From Karalla daura (taxonomy: Eukaryota; Chordata; Actinopteri; Chaetodontiformes; Leiognathidae): a stretch of DNA of 64,000 nucleotides. Below, piece by piece: positions 24,677 to 38,815 of this stretch (position 1 is its first letter; every line of letters begins with the position of its first letter). Position numbers and translations under genes: made by a program. Below the pieces are notes generated by a model, which searched no databases, was not told where the DNA came from, and saw only the letters and a program-made list of their open reading frames with translations. The stretch covers positions 12,048,088-12,112,087 of the forward strand of contig CM055191.1 in assembly GCA_029224185.1 (NCBI GenBank). Direction: 5' to 3'.

Positions 24677-26666
24677 TCAGTCTTTTCCCCGGCCTCTGCT
24701 CCCCTGGCCGGCACTGTGAGGTCTCAGGTGGTAGGAGTACTGCCTGGCCTGGTTCACGGCGTCGGTCAGGTGCACACAGTCTATGCCGCTCACTGTAAAA
24801 CAAGCACAGGAGATGACCTTCTCTTTTCTTGGTAAGAGAGAAAGCAACTTGGTGTAACTGCATGACTGACGCCCGGGCACGTACGCTGGCTGTGGGTGCG
24901 CAGCGGCAGATCCAGGAGCAGCTGAGAGTGGGAACCCCGCAGCGAACGCCCTCGTCTGGCCATGGAGTTGCCTTGAGGACAGGGAGGCACAGGTTCTCAG
25001 CGAGCTCTTGGTTATCAGTGGAAGTGCAGGTAGATGTGTAGCTGTTGCACAGACACCGTATGATTGCTCCCATGTCTGTGAGGCTGAGACGCGGCGCATT
25101 ATTCCCTCTCCTGTTGTGTCGGTCTGCGATCGACGTAAGTGAAGACCAGGTGATGGATTGTGAGTGGAGCCGGTGGGAATGTTTCTTGGGGAAGTACCTG
25201 CAGGTACTGACTGACAGTCCCGGAGCATCATACGCCAGCATGATGCCTGCGTCTGCCCTCGGTTGCCTCATTACACGTAATCCAGCTCAAGTTTGTGTTT
25301 CAAATGAACTGAACGGGTTGTGTCTGAGTCTGATTTCACGTTTCTACATATAAACGAGAAAATAATCATTAGGAGAGTTTTCTATTTAAAAAAAAAAGGT
25401 TGATTAATAGAGCAGTGTGACCCGGCCCAGAGTTGTGTATCAAATATCTGTCAACTTCTCCCCCCCTCCAAAAAAAAAGAAAAAAAAAAAGAGTTTGAGA
25501 ACAACTCTGGTGGATGTGTGTGTGGCACGTTGTCGGCGTGTGTGTTTAGTAGATTGCTCTACGCAGTCGTCTGACATTCCCCCTGACAGCTCTGAACTTT
25601 TCACAGTGCCAGGACTGTCAGGGAGCGGGAGGGGGGGGGGGGCGGGGAGGCGAGGTGAGGAGGGGGAGGGGAGAACCGCGTCGGGAGGCTGGGATGGAGC
25701 GCAGGAGTTCAGGCTACCGGGAGGGTGGGGAGGGCTGGGGCGTGTCTGCCTGCCTGCCTGCCTGTGTGTGTGTGTGTGTTTTGGCGCAGCGAGGGTCCTG
25801 CCCGCTCTCCCATCATCACCTGGTGATGTGTGATGAAGGTCAGGCCTGTCTGCGGGGGCAGGAAGCCGAGCAGAGGTTCCTCCCGGGCCGAGCCGGGCCG
25901 CTGCCGTCCCGGGCTGGAGCCTCACCCGCACACGTCCACAGGCGTGAGCAGCTGCTGGGGGCGGCGGGTGCGGCGGGCGGGCATCCCCACTCCCAGCTCA
26001 TGCTTCTCAGCTCGCAGCATCTCGGCCTGTTTCCAATGTGTGTGTGCAAGTGAAGAGCTGTGGTCTTTCCCACCATAAAGCGTACAAACACTGGAACATG
26101 TGGGGCAGGAAGCCGCCGCTGCTGTTCCTGTGTGGGTTGCAACCAGAAACGTGCGTGTGTGTGTGTGTGCGTGCGTGTGTGTGTGTGCGTGTGTGTGTGT
26201 GTGTGTGCGTGACGCCGGTAGTTCCCACTGCACATACCGAGAAGTTCTCTACTTTCCGCCGTTTTTTTCTCCTCACCCCGTTCCAGAGTGGGTGTCTTGC
26301 TTCAGTTGTATTTTTCATTAGTTTCATTATTAGTTTCAAAATATCGTCATGATATCGGGGGATTTTTTTGTTGTTGTTGTTGTTGTTGAGCTGACAGATC
26401 TGATCGGGCTGACAGAGAGATTTTTCTGGGGGTTTTTTTGTAGCTAGATTTCTAACATACCCAGTATCGGTCCATCTAATAATCTCTCTTTTGGTCAAAT
26501 AGTGACATGGCTGCTTTGTGGTGAGTTGTGCGTGGTTGTATTTCCTGTCCTCCCACCGTCCAACCACATGCGTGTCTGGGCTGACTGGAGACGCTGCCAG
26601 GTAGAGAGCAGCTCAGAGGATGGATGGGTAAATCTATCACCCTATCGCCCGCTTCACCCGGGGTCT

Positions 26667-26706
<40 letters not shown>

Positions 26707-27305
26707 GCACACTCGCACTCAGGCCTCGGGACATTTCACAGACATTTCATGCGAGCGTGCACACTCCATCCCTATCTTTGCACAAGAACACAATTTTAAA
26801 TAACACCCCCCCCCCAAAAAAAATAAGCACATAAAAATCAAGGGAGAATGGCAGAGTGTTCGTGCCTGCGCGGGGCTGCGTGCTGGCTGACGTGGCGGGT
26901 GTCTGGCGTGGGTGACGTCAGCGGGCCCATGCGTGCGTGGCTGCCTCAGAGTTGTGGTTCATTGATATTTTGTGGGAGACAATGGCGCTCCATTGTGCCC
27001 TGGGAATCAGCTGTCTTGGGTTTCGGGGCGACACAGCCCATATTTGTCGGTGGGGTCAATGCTTTGTTTGTTTTGGAGCGACTCGCCCATCACAGAAGAG
27101 TTGTGGTCCGTGAGGGATGTCGTAAACATCACGAGACGCTTCCTGCAAGGTGCGTCAGCCGCATCCGCTCCGAGAGCGGCTCGCTCCCCTCGGCCTGGGC
27201 TCAGGGAGAGCTTGCGTGACATACGAGCGGATGTTTTATTGGAGGGATATTTCATTTGCTCATTTTTCCGTTCATACTTAAAAAAAATAAACTATAACGC
27301 CGCCA

Positions 27306-27363
<58 letters not shown>

Positions 27364-30300
27364 GGCATCATTGCTCACTATTCCCTGAAGTGGAACAGGA
27401 TGTTCTCAAGTCAGTCAATTATTATTATTATTGTGTTTTTCCTATTTTCCTGCTTTCGTCAGAAACTGTACGATTTGAGCGACGAAACAACATGACTGTA
27501 GAATATTATATACACCATGAAGTTATTACGTGTCATTTGAGGGTATCTGGTGTATTTTATGAAGTATCAGTGGGACTTCTTGGAGTAAGTGCGCGTATCT
27601 CTGAATGGTGTGTGTGCTCTTATCTTGATGATCGTGTAATGTAAAGTTATTCTTTTGCAAGTCATTAGAGCAATGTCATAACTGACGCTTTTGCATTGAT
27701 TCCGGAAAGAGTAGCCGCTCAAGAGCAGCTCAAACAACAACCTCTGCCTTTCCTCTCTCCCTCCCTTATAACGTATTCCACTTCAGTGTTGATTACGTTT
27801 CAGGTCATTTCACCAGAGAAACATGTAACACACGTAAAGGCCTGCCTTTGTCTTATTTGCCCAGTGGAAAGGTGATCTGCGGACACCATGTAGAGACAGG
27901 ATGAGTGCTTTGAAGGGAAGTCCACACCCCCTGGAGGAGAAGCCACGCTCTCACCATAGATGCTTTGCAGCACTGAGCTCTTGCTGGCGGACGCCTTAGC
28001 GGCCTGTGCGCGCATCTCCGCCTTCCTCCTGCCGTGGGCGTGGTTGGACTCGCCGGGCTCCGCCTCCTCGCCGGCCTTCGCCTCTCGCCGCCGCCGCCGT
28101 GCGTGGAACCTGCGGACGCACGCACGCACACACACACGCTGAGCGCAGGCGAGCGCACGCACGTGCACGTCGCTCCATAAAAAAGAATCTCAGACGGCGT
28201 TCAAAGCCCCGAGAGCCGCCCGAGCCCTGGCGCTAATGCTCCGCCAGCACAAACACAGTAAACAGAGTTTATTCAAGGCAGTTAATGGGCAGCGCATGCG
28301 GAATATAATTGTGGAGCTGAATGGAAACAGAGGGCCTCCTGTGGCGGACTGGCAGCCCCTGAGAGAAACGGCGAGTGTGTAAGAGGGAGAGAAAAGCGGA
28401 GCGGGGCTGCTGGTAGCGATTAGAGCGGCACGGCTGAACTTTTCGCCTCTCGTTAAAGCGCTATGAAAGCTCTAGATTAGAGCCCGTCTGTCCCCTGCCT
28501 CCTCGTCTCACCCATCTCCCACGCTCTCCCCCCTACCGCTCTAAGTGTTGATGGCATCCAGACCAAACATGTGGGGGGATGGGGTGGGGGTGGGGGTGCA
28601 GGAGAGATGAGAGCGGCCCGGGCCCGCATGTGGCCAGCACATGGCGCCCGCCACCTCGGAGATAAGCTCGGGGAAGCTGGACTGACCTCCGCCAGGCTCG
28701 CTGGATGACGCGGGCGGCCTCGCTCCGCGCCCGCCGCTGCTCCCTGGCCTGCTCCCGGGGCGTGTGTGCCGCGCCGGCCCCGCGCGTGGCGGCCTGGGTC
28801 CTCCCCGAGGGGCCCCTGTGGTCCCAGGACGAGCCGCTCCTTCTCAGCGAGGGGGTGCGAGCCGGGTCTCGGCTGGGGGTCTTCTCTGGAGCCTGCTCCC
28901 TGTGGCCGCGGCGCTTCGGCGGAGAGGCGCGAGCGTCCGCCCTGGCCCGGGCCGACTGAGCGTCCCGTCTTTTCACGGGGACGCAGTCCCGGGTCGCGGT
29001 GTCGGACGGGGCTGAGGCAGGCGGGGTGGAGGACGGGCGCTCCCTGGCTTTGGGAGTGCTGGGGGGCCTGGGCTGGAGGCTGGGAGAGAGCAGGTCCTTC
29101 AGCCTGGTGGTCTGAGCGGCGTCATCGGCCTCCAGGGCCTCGGGAACATGCTGGGCTTCGGCTGCTTTACTTCGTCTGGAGGATCTGCTCTTGTGGGCTG
29201 GTGAGAAGTGAAGAGAAGTGAAACCAAACAACAAGATGCACAGGATTACAAGTTGCACAACTGCTGCAAAACCGTGCAAAATCTCCACACAACTGTACCT
29301 TTGTGTCTCTCCTCTTTGGAGGATTTGGAGGTTTTCTTTGCTTCCACCTTTGAGTCATTGATAGATAAATCCTCAATGATATTCACTAAGGACTTCTCCT
29401 GCTCGGCTCTCACTGAGGCGACCCTCCGTTTCTCTGCCGAGGCCACAGAGACTTGCTGCACGGCCTCTCTCCTCCGCTGTTCCTCCTCTCGCTTCCTGAG
29501 CACAAAGGACAAACGGTCGGATCTCCACGGGTCTCATACGTTGTGCCCAGGGTCCAGGTGGGGATGTATACAGGGTGTGTTTCAAATATACCTCAACAAG
29601 GAGATAAATGCAGTGCAAATCGCTTATTGTCACTTCCATATGCGTGTGCGAACATTGCTACATCTCCTAAACTGATCCCTGAAGACTCTCAATCAAACCT
29701 GCGATGCTCAGAAACGCCGAAACGGTCGCGTCCTCGCGGAGCAAATCTGCCTCTGGGACGCGCTGCGTACGACAGACTGAAGGCGAGGCTGCTGAGCAAA
29801 TGTCAGGAGGAGAACGTGGCGGCCCGGGGCGAGAGACAGGAGAAGACGTATGTGTGTGCCGGGATGACAGTGAGAAAGATAGATATGGGGGGAGTGGGAC
29901 TGTGGGGCTGAGGGTGAGAGGAGGGGAGAGAGGAGGAGACAGATGACGCGGACAGTGGCGTGGAGGAGCGGCCGTTGAAGGCATGTACATGGAGAGCACA
30001 CGCTCTGTGTGTGTTTGTGTGTGTGTGTGTGTGTGCGTGTGCTTCTCTCTCACTTGGCCGCATCCTTGCGCAGCTGCTCGTGCCTCATGAGCAGCTGCTT
30101 CCTCTCCCTGAAGGCCTTGCGCACGGTGTAGCCCTTGTAGGCGGCCTGGATGAAGGCGGCGGCGATGTCCTGGATGGCCGCGATGGACAGGGCGCCGTGC
30201 TCCAGCATGTACTGGGTCACCTCGCTGTGGCCGCCCAGCAGAGCGTAGTCCAGAGGGGTGTACCTGCACGGGCACAAGGCCATGGAGGGTGGGGGGGTCA

Positions 30301-32410
30301 CTCAGAGCTCTCCACTCTGACCCGACCTGACAGACTCTGTCCTCACCTCTCCTCCGTGTGCTCCATGTGGTTAGGGAAGGCGTTGTAGCCCAGCAGCAGC
30401 TTCACGGCGTCCAGGTAGCCGTTGTTACACGACCAGTGCAGGGCCGTGCGGCCCTGGACAAAAGGAGAAGGCGTCATATGGGACATGTGGGGGGTGTGTG
30501 TCTGTGGAGAGAGAGAGAGAGGGAGAGGGAGAGAGAGAGAGGGAGAGATTTCTACCTCTTTGTCCTGTATGTTTGGGTCGGCGTTGTTCTCCATGAGGAC
30601 AGCCATGCAGGTGATGTAGCCGCCGTAGGCAGCGCACTGCAGGGGCGTCCGGCCTGCCTGGTCCTGCCCGGGAGAAGACACATAGTCCAGAGTTTATACC
30701 CCGAAATGATTTAAAAAACACAAAATCTGAGGAAAAAGCTGTTTGAAACAAATGAAATTATCCGTCCATGCAGCAAGAGAATTTCACTTGACAAGATTTC
30801 CTTGAGTAAGACATGAGCTGCTTGATTTAAGATTATAGCGTAAAGTTAAAAATGAGCTCTTAGAACAAGATGAGTTTTTCATCTTGGATAATCATTCAAA
30901 CTCACTCGTGAGATAGAGAAGAGAAAAGCTGAATTTCCACATTTATCTTCACTGCTTCATTCACTGTCTCACAGAAACACTTTTCCTGCGTCTTCTCAGT
31001 CTTTGTATGAGTAACAACCATCCCATAAGTGTGTGATATGAGTGTGTTTGCACCTGCACGTTGGGGCTGATCCCGTTCTCCATCAGTATCTGGCACACCT
31101 CGGCGTTGCCTCCCAGCGCGGCCCAGTGCAGGGCTGTGTGTCCCTCCACGTCCACCAGGTCCACGCGTGCAGAGCCTGCGAGCGTCGGGTTGAGAGCCCG
31201 TGAGCGGAGGCGCGCGCCACGTGCCGCATGCATGCGTGCGTGTGGCGCGCGCCGCGGCGCCCACCTTTGATGAGCGTCAGGATGACGTCCCTGTGTCCCA
31301 TCTCGCAGGCGCGGAACAGCGGCGTGTGCTTCATCACGTCCAGGGAGTCCACCATGGCTCCCCTCTCCAGCAGCAGCTTCACCGTGCTGACGTGGCCCGA
31401 CAGGGAGGCCGCGTGGAGCGCTGCGCGGTGCACGCACACACACACACTTGTAAGATCATTCAACAGGACTTCGCCGCCTCCTCTTTGCTCATTCATCCCC
31501 TTGACCTGTGCTCCTCTCGGGGGGTTGTGGCTAAAGCCCGGTCAATGTTGGGTTAAACAGACAGAGGGAGTTAATGAGGAGGAACACACACACTCCACAC
31601 ACTCAACATGCTCAACCCCCCCCCCCACACACACACACACACCCCCGTCGCTGCAGTCCCCAGACAGCACGGACCAGAGTCAAGTGCACGGAAGTGATCC
31701 GGGGCCCGGTCGCCTCCGCTGCCCTTCACACTGGCTCATTAGCACGACTCGGCCGTCGCACGTCACGCATGCATAAGCAGCAGGCGCCCGGCTGAGCAGA
31801 GAGGGCCCATCGCCATGGAGATGATACGTCCAAGGAGCGCCGGGGGTCAGAGCGCGCGTGTGTGTGTGTGTGTGTGCGTGTGTCAGGACAGCTCTGGCAC
31901 CAGTGGGAGTCTACTCAGGGAGATCACTCTGGTTTTGCTGACAGCAGCACTTCCCTCTCTCCCGCTCCCGTCTCTCCGGCACAGAGAGGGGAAACCCCTG
32001 TGACATCATCCCCATCGTCCCCCGCACCAGGGAGTCTTGAAGGGAGGAATCCTTGAGTCAATCTCGACACCTTTTTGAGACTTCTAAAAAGACCCTCCTA
32101 AAAAACTTTGAGACGTCATCTCAACTCCCTCAACAGTTTGCCATTGAAACTATGGAGCAAAACTGTACAACAGAGCTCAGGTCAGCTGGGAATGAACGAG
32201 GCTCCAAAGAATCAAATATCTGTATTTGTTATAATGCACCTTTTTCAATACCAACGCAATTCAAGACCGCATCAAATCACCATTAAGACTTTTAATACTT
32301 TTTAGGGGCAATCGCTTCCCCTAAATTGATTGATCACCTTTTAATACTTTTTAAGACCCGGAGAACTCCCTGCTGACCTAAAAACAAGCAGCGGGCAAGA
32401 ACAAGGATGG

Positions 32411-32447
<37 letters not shown>

Positions 32448-32685
32448 GTTGCAGCAGGTGAGAGGAGCCCCTCCTCCCCTCCTCCCCTCCTCCCCTCCTC
32501 CTCTGGCTCTCACCGGTGCCTCCGTACTTGTCGGCCATGTTGATGTCGATGTGAGGGGTGAGGGCCAGCATGGTGCGGATGACGTCATCGCTGCCCTTTC
32601 CCGCGGCCCACATGAAGGCCGTCCTGCCCTCCAGGTCGGGCTCGTCTTTCACAGACGGGTGAGACAGGAACACCCCCACCGTCTC

Positions 32686-32733
<48 letters not shown>

Positions 32734-35306
32734 AATGGCAATTATTTCATATTGAGTTTAGCTCTGAGAAGGGCCGGATTGAATCACACAGGATGAGGAT
32801 CGGGACGGTAAACTACTCCACGGAGGGCTGTGTGGCTGGAGGTTTTTTCTTCAAACTAAGCAGAAGCACAACAGACTTGAGTCATTCAATTAACTGATCC
32901 CAATCTCCCAGACAACAGATCGGTCAAAACGCATGCTCTCGATCGGTTGGAACACGAACAACCTGCAGCCACGCGGCCCATCATGGGACAGGTCAGGCAC
33001 CCCTGACTGGTGGGACAACAGTTTGAAAGGAAAACTTCCCATTTCCACTGCACTGATAGAGAGGCGGCTCTGACAGATGGCAGGGGCTGCTGCTGGGCCT
33101 TCACCCAGCAACACTGCAGCCATGTGACCTCATGGCATGTCTGCAGCCGCCCCGGCCTTCCCTGACCCTCCGCCTGGAGGCCTTCGGTCCAACTTTACAC
33201 CGATCAACATTAGACCCAACCATCTTGAGCACGCGTATTATTCTTCTCAGAGCGAAGGCCTCACAGGATGTGGCAGCTTTATTTGAACGTCACCCGGGAC
33301 TTTTCGGGGTAAACGTGCACGTGTCGCTGACTCAGCGGTTTTTCCAGCTGGGCGCCGTGTGTGCACGCGCACGTGCCACTCACGGCATTGTTGCTCTGGG
33401 CGCCGTAGTGCAGAGGCGTCGCTCCCTGGCTGTCTGAGGGAATGGTGCCCGACGTGTTCCTCTCCAGCAGCAGGTGGACGATTCTGGCGTGGCCTGAAAA
33501 ACACGTTAGCTGGATGTGAGGCAGGCAGACAGACAGGCAGGCAGACAGACAGGCAAGCAGACAGACAGGCAAGCAGGGAGGGAGGGAGGGAGGGAGGGAG
33601 GCAGACAGGCAGGCAGGCAGACAGACAGGCAAGCAGGGAGGGAGGGAGGGAAGGAGGGAGGGAGGGAGGGAAGGAGGGAGGGTGGAGGATAATGACGAGG
33701 ATCTACACAACAAAGAGCGGGGGCAATCGCTCGCCACAAGAGCAGCTTTTGTTTTACGCTCAGTTTACTTTACAAAACTGTGAACAGAAAAGCAAAGAGC
33801 TCAAAACCACCTGCCACGGTAAACACGGCGGCAAGCTGCACTGTTCTTTGTCTGCAGCTTTGAGAAACAGGATGTGAGAGCCAGAATCTCAATGAGACAA
33901 AGACAGACTCTAACATCTTTGGGGGACCAAAGAAATCTGTAGAATAACTTAAAAGGCCCGTAGATCCGCATACGGCTAAAACCGCTTTGGTCTCAGCGTG
34001 TGCGACGTCGTTTTGGGTGTTCACACACACACAGACACACACACCGAGCAGAGCGGCCCAGTGCAGCGGCGTCCTGAACAGGTTGTCGTAGGCCGTGACG
34101 TTGCAGCCCTGGTACGAGGTCAGCACCTCCACCACCGCCTCGTTGCCGTCGGCCACGGCGAAGTGCAGCGGCGTCCGGCCCTCGTAGTCCTGCCAGTTGA
34201 GCAGGGACTCGGTGGGGGCTGCTTCCTGCACGGGGAGAGGAGGAGGAGGAGGGTGACGAACTCACTCAGCACCTATGTGCGTGTGTGTGTGCGTGTGCGT
34301 GCGTGCGTGTACCAGGATGCAGCGCACTGTCTGCGTGGCGCTGGGCTCCTGGCTGTGCGCTGCCCAGTGCAGCGGGATCTTGCCCTCGCTGTCCGGGATC
34401 CCGATGTTGGAGTCGTGCTTGATCAGGAGGCGGACGTGCTCGGGCCGGTTGTAGAACGCCGACCAGTGGAGGGCGGTTTGCTGCGCAGAGACGCACACAA
34501 GTCACTGGCAGTCGCCTCTCAGGGCTCACACTGGTGCTCCCATGAATTACTGCGCTTTGACAGGGACAGGAAATACGAGGGCAGCGTGCCGCACAAAGCT
34601 CATATTGAGGATGCGGAATTGAGATTGTAACCCAGTTACGCTGGTCCATGACGGCTGCCGAGCTATTCTGAGGTTTTTGCTGAAACCACTGTCATCTGAC
34701 ACGATGATGCATATTGGATTATTACAAAAGTAACTACTGATGTCAGATAGACATCAGCCCGGACGGACAGAGGAGACTGTGTGTTTGTCTGTTTGTGGTC
34801 TTTTTCTGCAGAACACAGGACAAAGCCTCGGATTGTTAAATTGTTCACTGCTGCGTGAGTGTGCCTTTCGGCCTTCTTCTCCTTTTTTTTTCTTCTTTTC
34901 CCTGTGTGTGTGTGTGTATGTGAATGACCTCAAAATTCCTGCTGCGTCTAGCGAACAATCCTCAGTCAGTCTGTTATCTCCTCGCAGGTTATTGGTCGGA
35001 CGCCCGGGCCGGCCCGCTCTCTGACTGAGGACAAACGACGGCGGCTCCGGGCTAGTCTACCTTGTTCCGGTCCTGCGTGTCCACCTCCCCGGGCCCGATG
35101 TGTTTGAGCAGCAGGGCGAGCGCTTTGGGGGAGGGGTGGCGGGTGGCCAGGTGCAGCGGGGTCATCTCCTCCAGGTCTTTCTGCAGCCAGTTGGCTCGCC
35201 GGGACAGCAGCAGCTTCAGGAAGCGCACGTTGCCCTGCGGAGCCGGAGCGACACATCAGCTCCCAAATCACACATTTCTGGTATTACTCGTGAATGGGGA
35301 AGCGAT

Positions 35307-35339
<33 letters not shown>

Positions 35340-35573
35340 AGGTGCCTAGTTCAATCCGCAGGTCATCCATCTTCCTTTTCTCTTCCCTCGTCTCCCAGAT
35401 CAGCTGTTTAACAGCCGCTCTCCGTCTGCTGTCTCCTCCGCACCATCATCATCACCATCACCATCCTCATCATCATCATCATCACCATCCTCATCATCAT
35501 CAGTCTCGCGTCTGGCCTCAGCCTCTCACCGCAGGCCGCCGGGCAATGTATTCTGCCACGGCAGCAGGGTGTA

Positions 35574-35619
<46 letters not shown>

Positions 35620-35784
35620 ACAGCGGCCCTATCTAAATGTACATGTGTGTTCGGCTTATTTGCTATCCTGTGACCACACAGCCGCAGTCTGACAGATCTA
35701 TCTCAAGTGTGAGCGTGCATCTTGACTGCTAGTGTGAGCGCGCGTGTGAGAGCTCGTGCGTGCGTGCGTCTGTGCGTGTGTCTA

Positions 35785-35826
<42 letters not shown>

Positions 35827-35942
35827 GCTGTCCTCCCTATTCTCAGTCCAATTAGATCGGTAATCCCTGGCCTCTCTCCCTGTCTCAGCCATTTATTGAT
35901 CAGGTGTCAAAGAGACAGGGCTCCCCATCACTCGCATCCCCC

Positions 35943-35994
<52 letters not shown>

Positions 35995-37713
35995 TACAGG
36001 CTCTCTCCCTCTCTCTCCCGCTCTCTCGGCGACCCCAGTAACCTATTAGATCCCCTCTTTCCTCAATGATGTGATGATCCAGTATCAGCACACTCCCGTG
36101 AAGGAGGGCACCGGCCAATAACTGAGATGTAACGAGATATTATTAGTACCACATCCCGCTGTGCCACTGCTGCAGCCCTGGAGAGGGAGAGAGAGCGAGC
36201 ATGGCACGCTGTCTGGAGCTGTTCTCATTATCATCATCTCCTCCATATGTTCCCCAGTCTGCACTCAAGGGAAGGGAATATCACGCTCTTCCCCTTAATA
36301 AGTTTCAGTGGCCGGAACGACCGGGCGACACAGGACTTTGTCCATGCAGAATAATTGTTCATCTGCCAGAGTGTGCGTAAGTGAAACTCAAAGCTACAGT
36401 ATCTGTGAAGACAAGCTCATAAATCTGTCCAAACCCCAACTTGCCCTCCCACCCGTCAGCCCTGAGGCCGTGGCTGCAGCCACTAGGGGGCACTGGCTTC
36501 CCACTGGAGCCGCCTATTGGGCTGCCTCACTTTTCCTCTCTTTGCCTCGGCGAGGCGATGCCCGGCCTCTCCTATCCCGTGCCCCCTCTGTAAAGCACTT
36601 ATCTCGGCCTCACGCAGCTCCTGTGCCGGGGAGGCGGCCGGGGCGTGTGCTGCGGCCCGGCATCTGTGCGTACCTTCTGTGCGGCCAGGTGCAGGGCCGT
36701 GCGCTGGCCGTGGTCCGTCTTGTTGACCGAGGCTCCGGCCTTCAGCAGGACCTCGGCGCAGTCCAGCCGGTCGGCCAGCACGCAGTACATCAAAGGGGTC
36801 CTGCCAAACTGGTCCTCACGGTCCCGCAGCGAGGGATCAGCTGCATGGCACACACACGCACACACACACACACACACACACGCACATGCACAGGCGTCAA
36901 AAGAAGCCCAGGCGAGCGTCGGAGGGCGAGCGCTAATAGAGAGGATATGGGAGGACATGCGTTGAATTTTCAGTTCGACGTATAAATAGGGAGCACAATT
37001 ATGTGGCTTGTGATGGAATATGTTATAAACTGTTTTATACAGGCGACTCCCTGTACTTAAAATGCAGCCTTTTACTGCTTGACTTTAATAGGAATTCCAC
37101 TTCCACTTTTCTAAATAAGTCGGTGCAGCTGGAAGTCATAAGCAAATACTGTAAAACTGATAAAAAGGAAGGAGCGGGTCGCCTCCTCTGCATTATCGCC
37201 CGGCGCTCCTCACATATTTCTGCCCCGATAATTCAGTTCCACCGCTGAATAAAATGCAATTTGGCTCCGTAGGTAGCTATATATTGTCAGCGCAGGAGGA
37301 CCAGCTTTTAGCAGGAGGAGGAGGTGGGGGGGGGGACTGTGGCTCTGGCTCTGCTGTACTGTAGTTTGCAGGCGACTGACTCGTTCCCTCTGCTAAAGGG
37401 CCAAAAGCAACCAAATCCTCACAGAAATCAATGAGGAAACGCATCATTCCATACTCCTGCAGATTCCGTCCTGTGCATCCGGGGCATGTTGCCCGACCGG
37501 TTAAAACGTGTCAATTAAGAGCAGCACGTGTTCATATTTCCTGTAAGACAGCGCGCTCTCTGCCGTACCGGTGATGAGTTTCAGGAGCGCGCTCCTATCT
37601 CCGTTGACAGCTGCGGCGTGGACCTGCGAGCCCGGGGACGGCGGCCCCGCGCTGGACGCGGCCGAGGCCTGAAACACAAACAGACGGAAGGTCAGCGCGC
37701 CACCCGCAGCCAC
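24677..37713 (-). CDS. invs: Inversin (nephrocystin-2), ankyrin-repeat/IQ ciliary protein
   Basis: Exons in transcript order: 37668-37569 (or from ATG 37713), 36840-36674, 35234-35061, 34480-34313, 34225-34045, 33493-33384, 32685-32514, 31420-31265, 31175-31054, 30663-30556, 30453-30347, 30263-30054, 29495-29299, 29197-28687, 28109-27955, 24792-24677 (TGA). All junctions are GT-AG and the phases agree. Diagnostic strings are SQVHAAAVNGD, TPLMYCVLADRLDCAE, DINMADKYGGT, DVMKHTPLFRACEMGH and IQDKE; they form the long ankyrin array. An IQ motif follows (IQAAYKGYTVRKAFRERK), then a basic low-complexity exon, a second IQ (IQRAWRR|FHARRRRR) and the conserved C-terminus (CVHL...YSYHLRP). Known role: scaffold of the Inv compartment of primary cilia with NPHP3 and NEK8, affecting left-right axis and kidney. 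About 918-932 residues against 1,065 in human; the region between the IQ motifs is shorter. The real start may lie in an unseen upstream exon. Confidence 0.95.
27306..27361. repeat. (CA)n microsatellite in the last invs intron
   Basis: A pure CA run of about 55 bp between the final two invs exons. The same 3.2-kb intron also has (GT)n at 26155-26211 and (CA)n at 26669-26702. Confidence 0.95.
33522..33681. repeat. Compound tetranucleotide repeat (GGCA/GACA/GGGA) in an invs intron
   Basis: About 160 bp of GACAGGCA-type units and AGGG runs in the intron between invs exons 34225-34045 and 33493-33384. Purines dominate on the plus strand. Confidence 0.9.
35944..35990. repeat. (CA)n microsatellite in an invs intron
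   Basis: A CA run of about 46 bp. The neighbouring stretches 35573-35617 and 35787-35824 are (GT)n runs of 38-45 bp in the same intron. Confidence 0.93.
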
Positions 37714-38172
37714 GCACGCTCACTTATCACGCGTTAAATACGGTGACATTAAGCCGAGTCTAGACGCCTTCCTCACTGTTCACGTAGCTGAAAGCACCAC
37801 CACCCCCCCCCACTTGGTCACACGCACGCTAGGATACATACCACGACACCATATTATCCACCGTAATACGCAATATTTAAATGACCGCTTAAACTGGGAA
37901 ATTTACAATGAGTTCCGGTCCTTACGTGAAACCCGGAGACATCCGGAGACGTTTTACAATTTCTGCCAAGAAATTCCAATTTTGCTCGTGCAGTTGAAAG
38001 AGACAACACAGTGGGTTGATAGAGAAATGTCAGCGAGGAGCAGAAATTAAATTATTCCTCGACACACTGCTCACATTTCCATATTTCGGAGAAGATAAAT
38101 TCCTGGAGCTCTATTAGTCGACCACCACACAATAAAACGGATATTTTCCAATGTTTGCTTAGAGTAGGAAGT

Positions 38173-38212
<40 letters not shown>

Positions 38213-38781
38213 GTGTGTCTGCTCCTGCTGAGGGGGCTAAATCTCTTCCTGGCCCCACTTAACCAGAGCCCAGTGAAAGCTGGGTAATCTGCAGACAGGA
38301 AGCAGCTGGGGAGGGGGAGACCCTGTGTGAGAGTGAAAGAGGGGGGTCTCTCTTCATGTCTTATTCATGTCTCATTAATACTGCAGCACGCCTGGCTGTG
38401 TGTGTGTGCGTGCGTGCCTCTGTGTGTGTGTGTGTGTGTGTGTAGGGTTTGTGGAGGGTTCAAGATGTGGGACAAGCCCTGCGGGGCACAACACAGAAAT
38501 CAATTATTGCCCCTAAACACATAAACGCTGGAGGCACAAACTCCCACCACAATCTGAGATTTCAGCGAGACGTTTTTATTAAGCGTCACGTGAGCGGACT
38601 CGGCTGCTGCCCGGGCTCCTGGCTTCTCCCGGCGTCCATACCGGCCATGCTTGCAAACACCGATGACAAGTATGGGCAGGCTGATTAAGGCCAGCCAGCC
38701 GCTGAGTCTTTTCAACTTTTAAACTCTTGGAGAGAAATGTGAAGGGAGCAGGGAAAACTCCACTGCCCCCCCCCTCCCCCC

Positions 38782-38815
<34 letters not shown>

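Noticed and set aside
24426..25271. A 281-residue minus-strand frame
   Set aside because: It covers the invs 3'UTR, an out-of-frame part of the last invs exon and intron; no homology or splice support for the rest.
33279..33737. A 152-residue Leu/Pro/Ser/Cys-rich frame
   Set aside because: Translation of the tetranucleotide repeat at 33522-33681, out of frame with the invs exon it overlaps.
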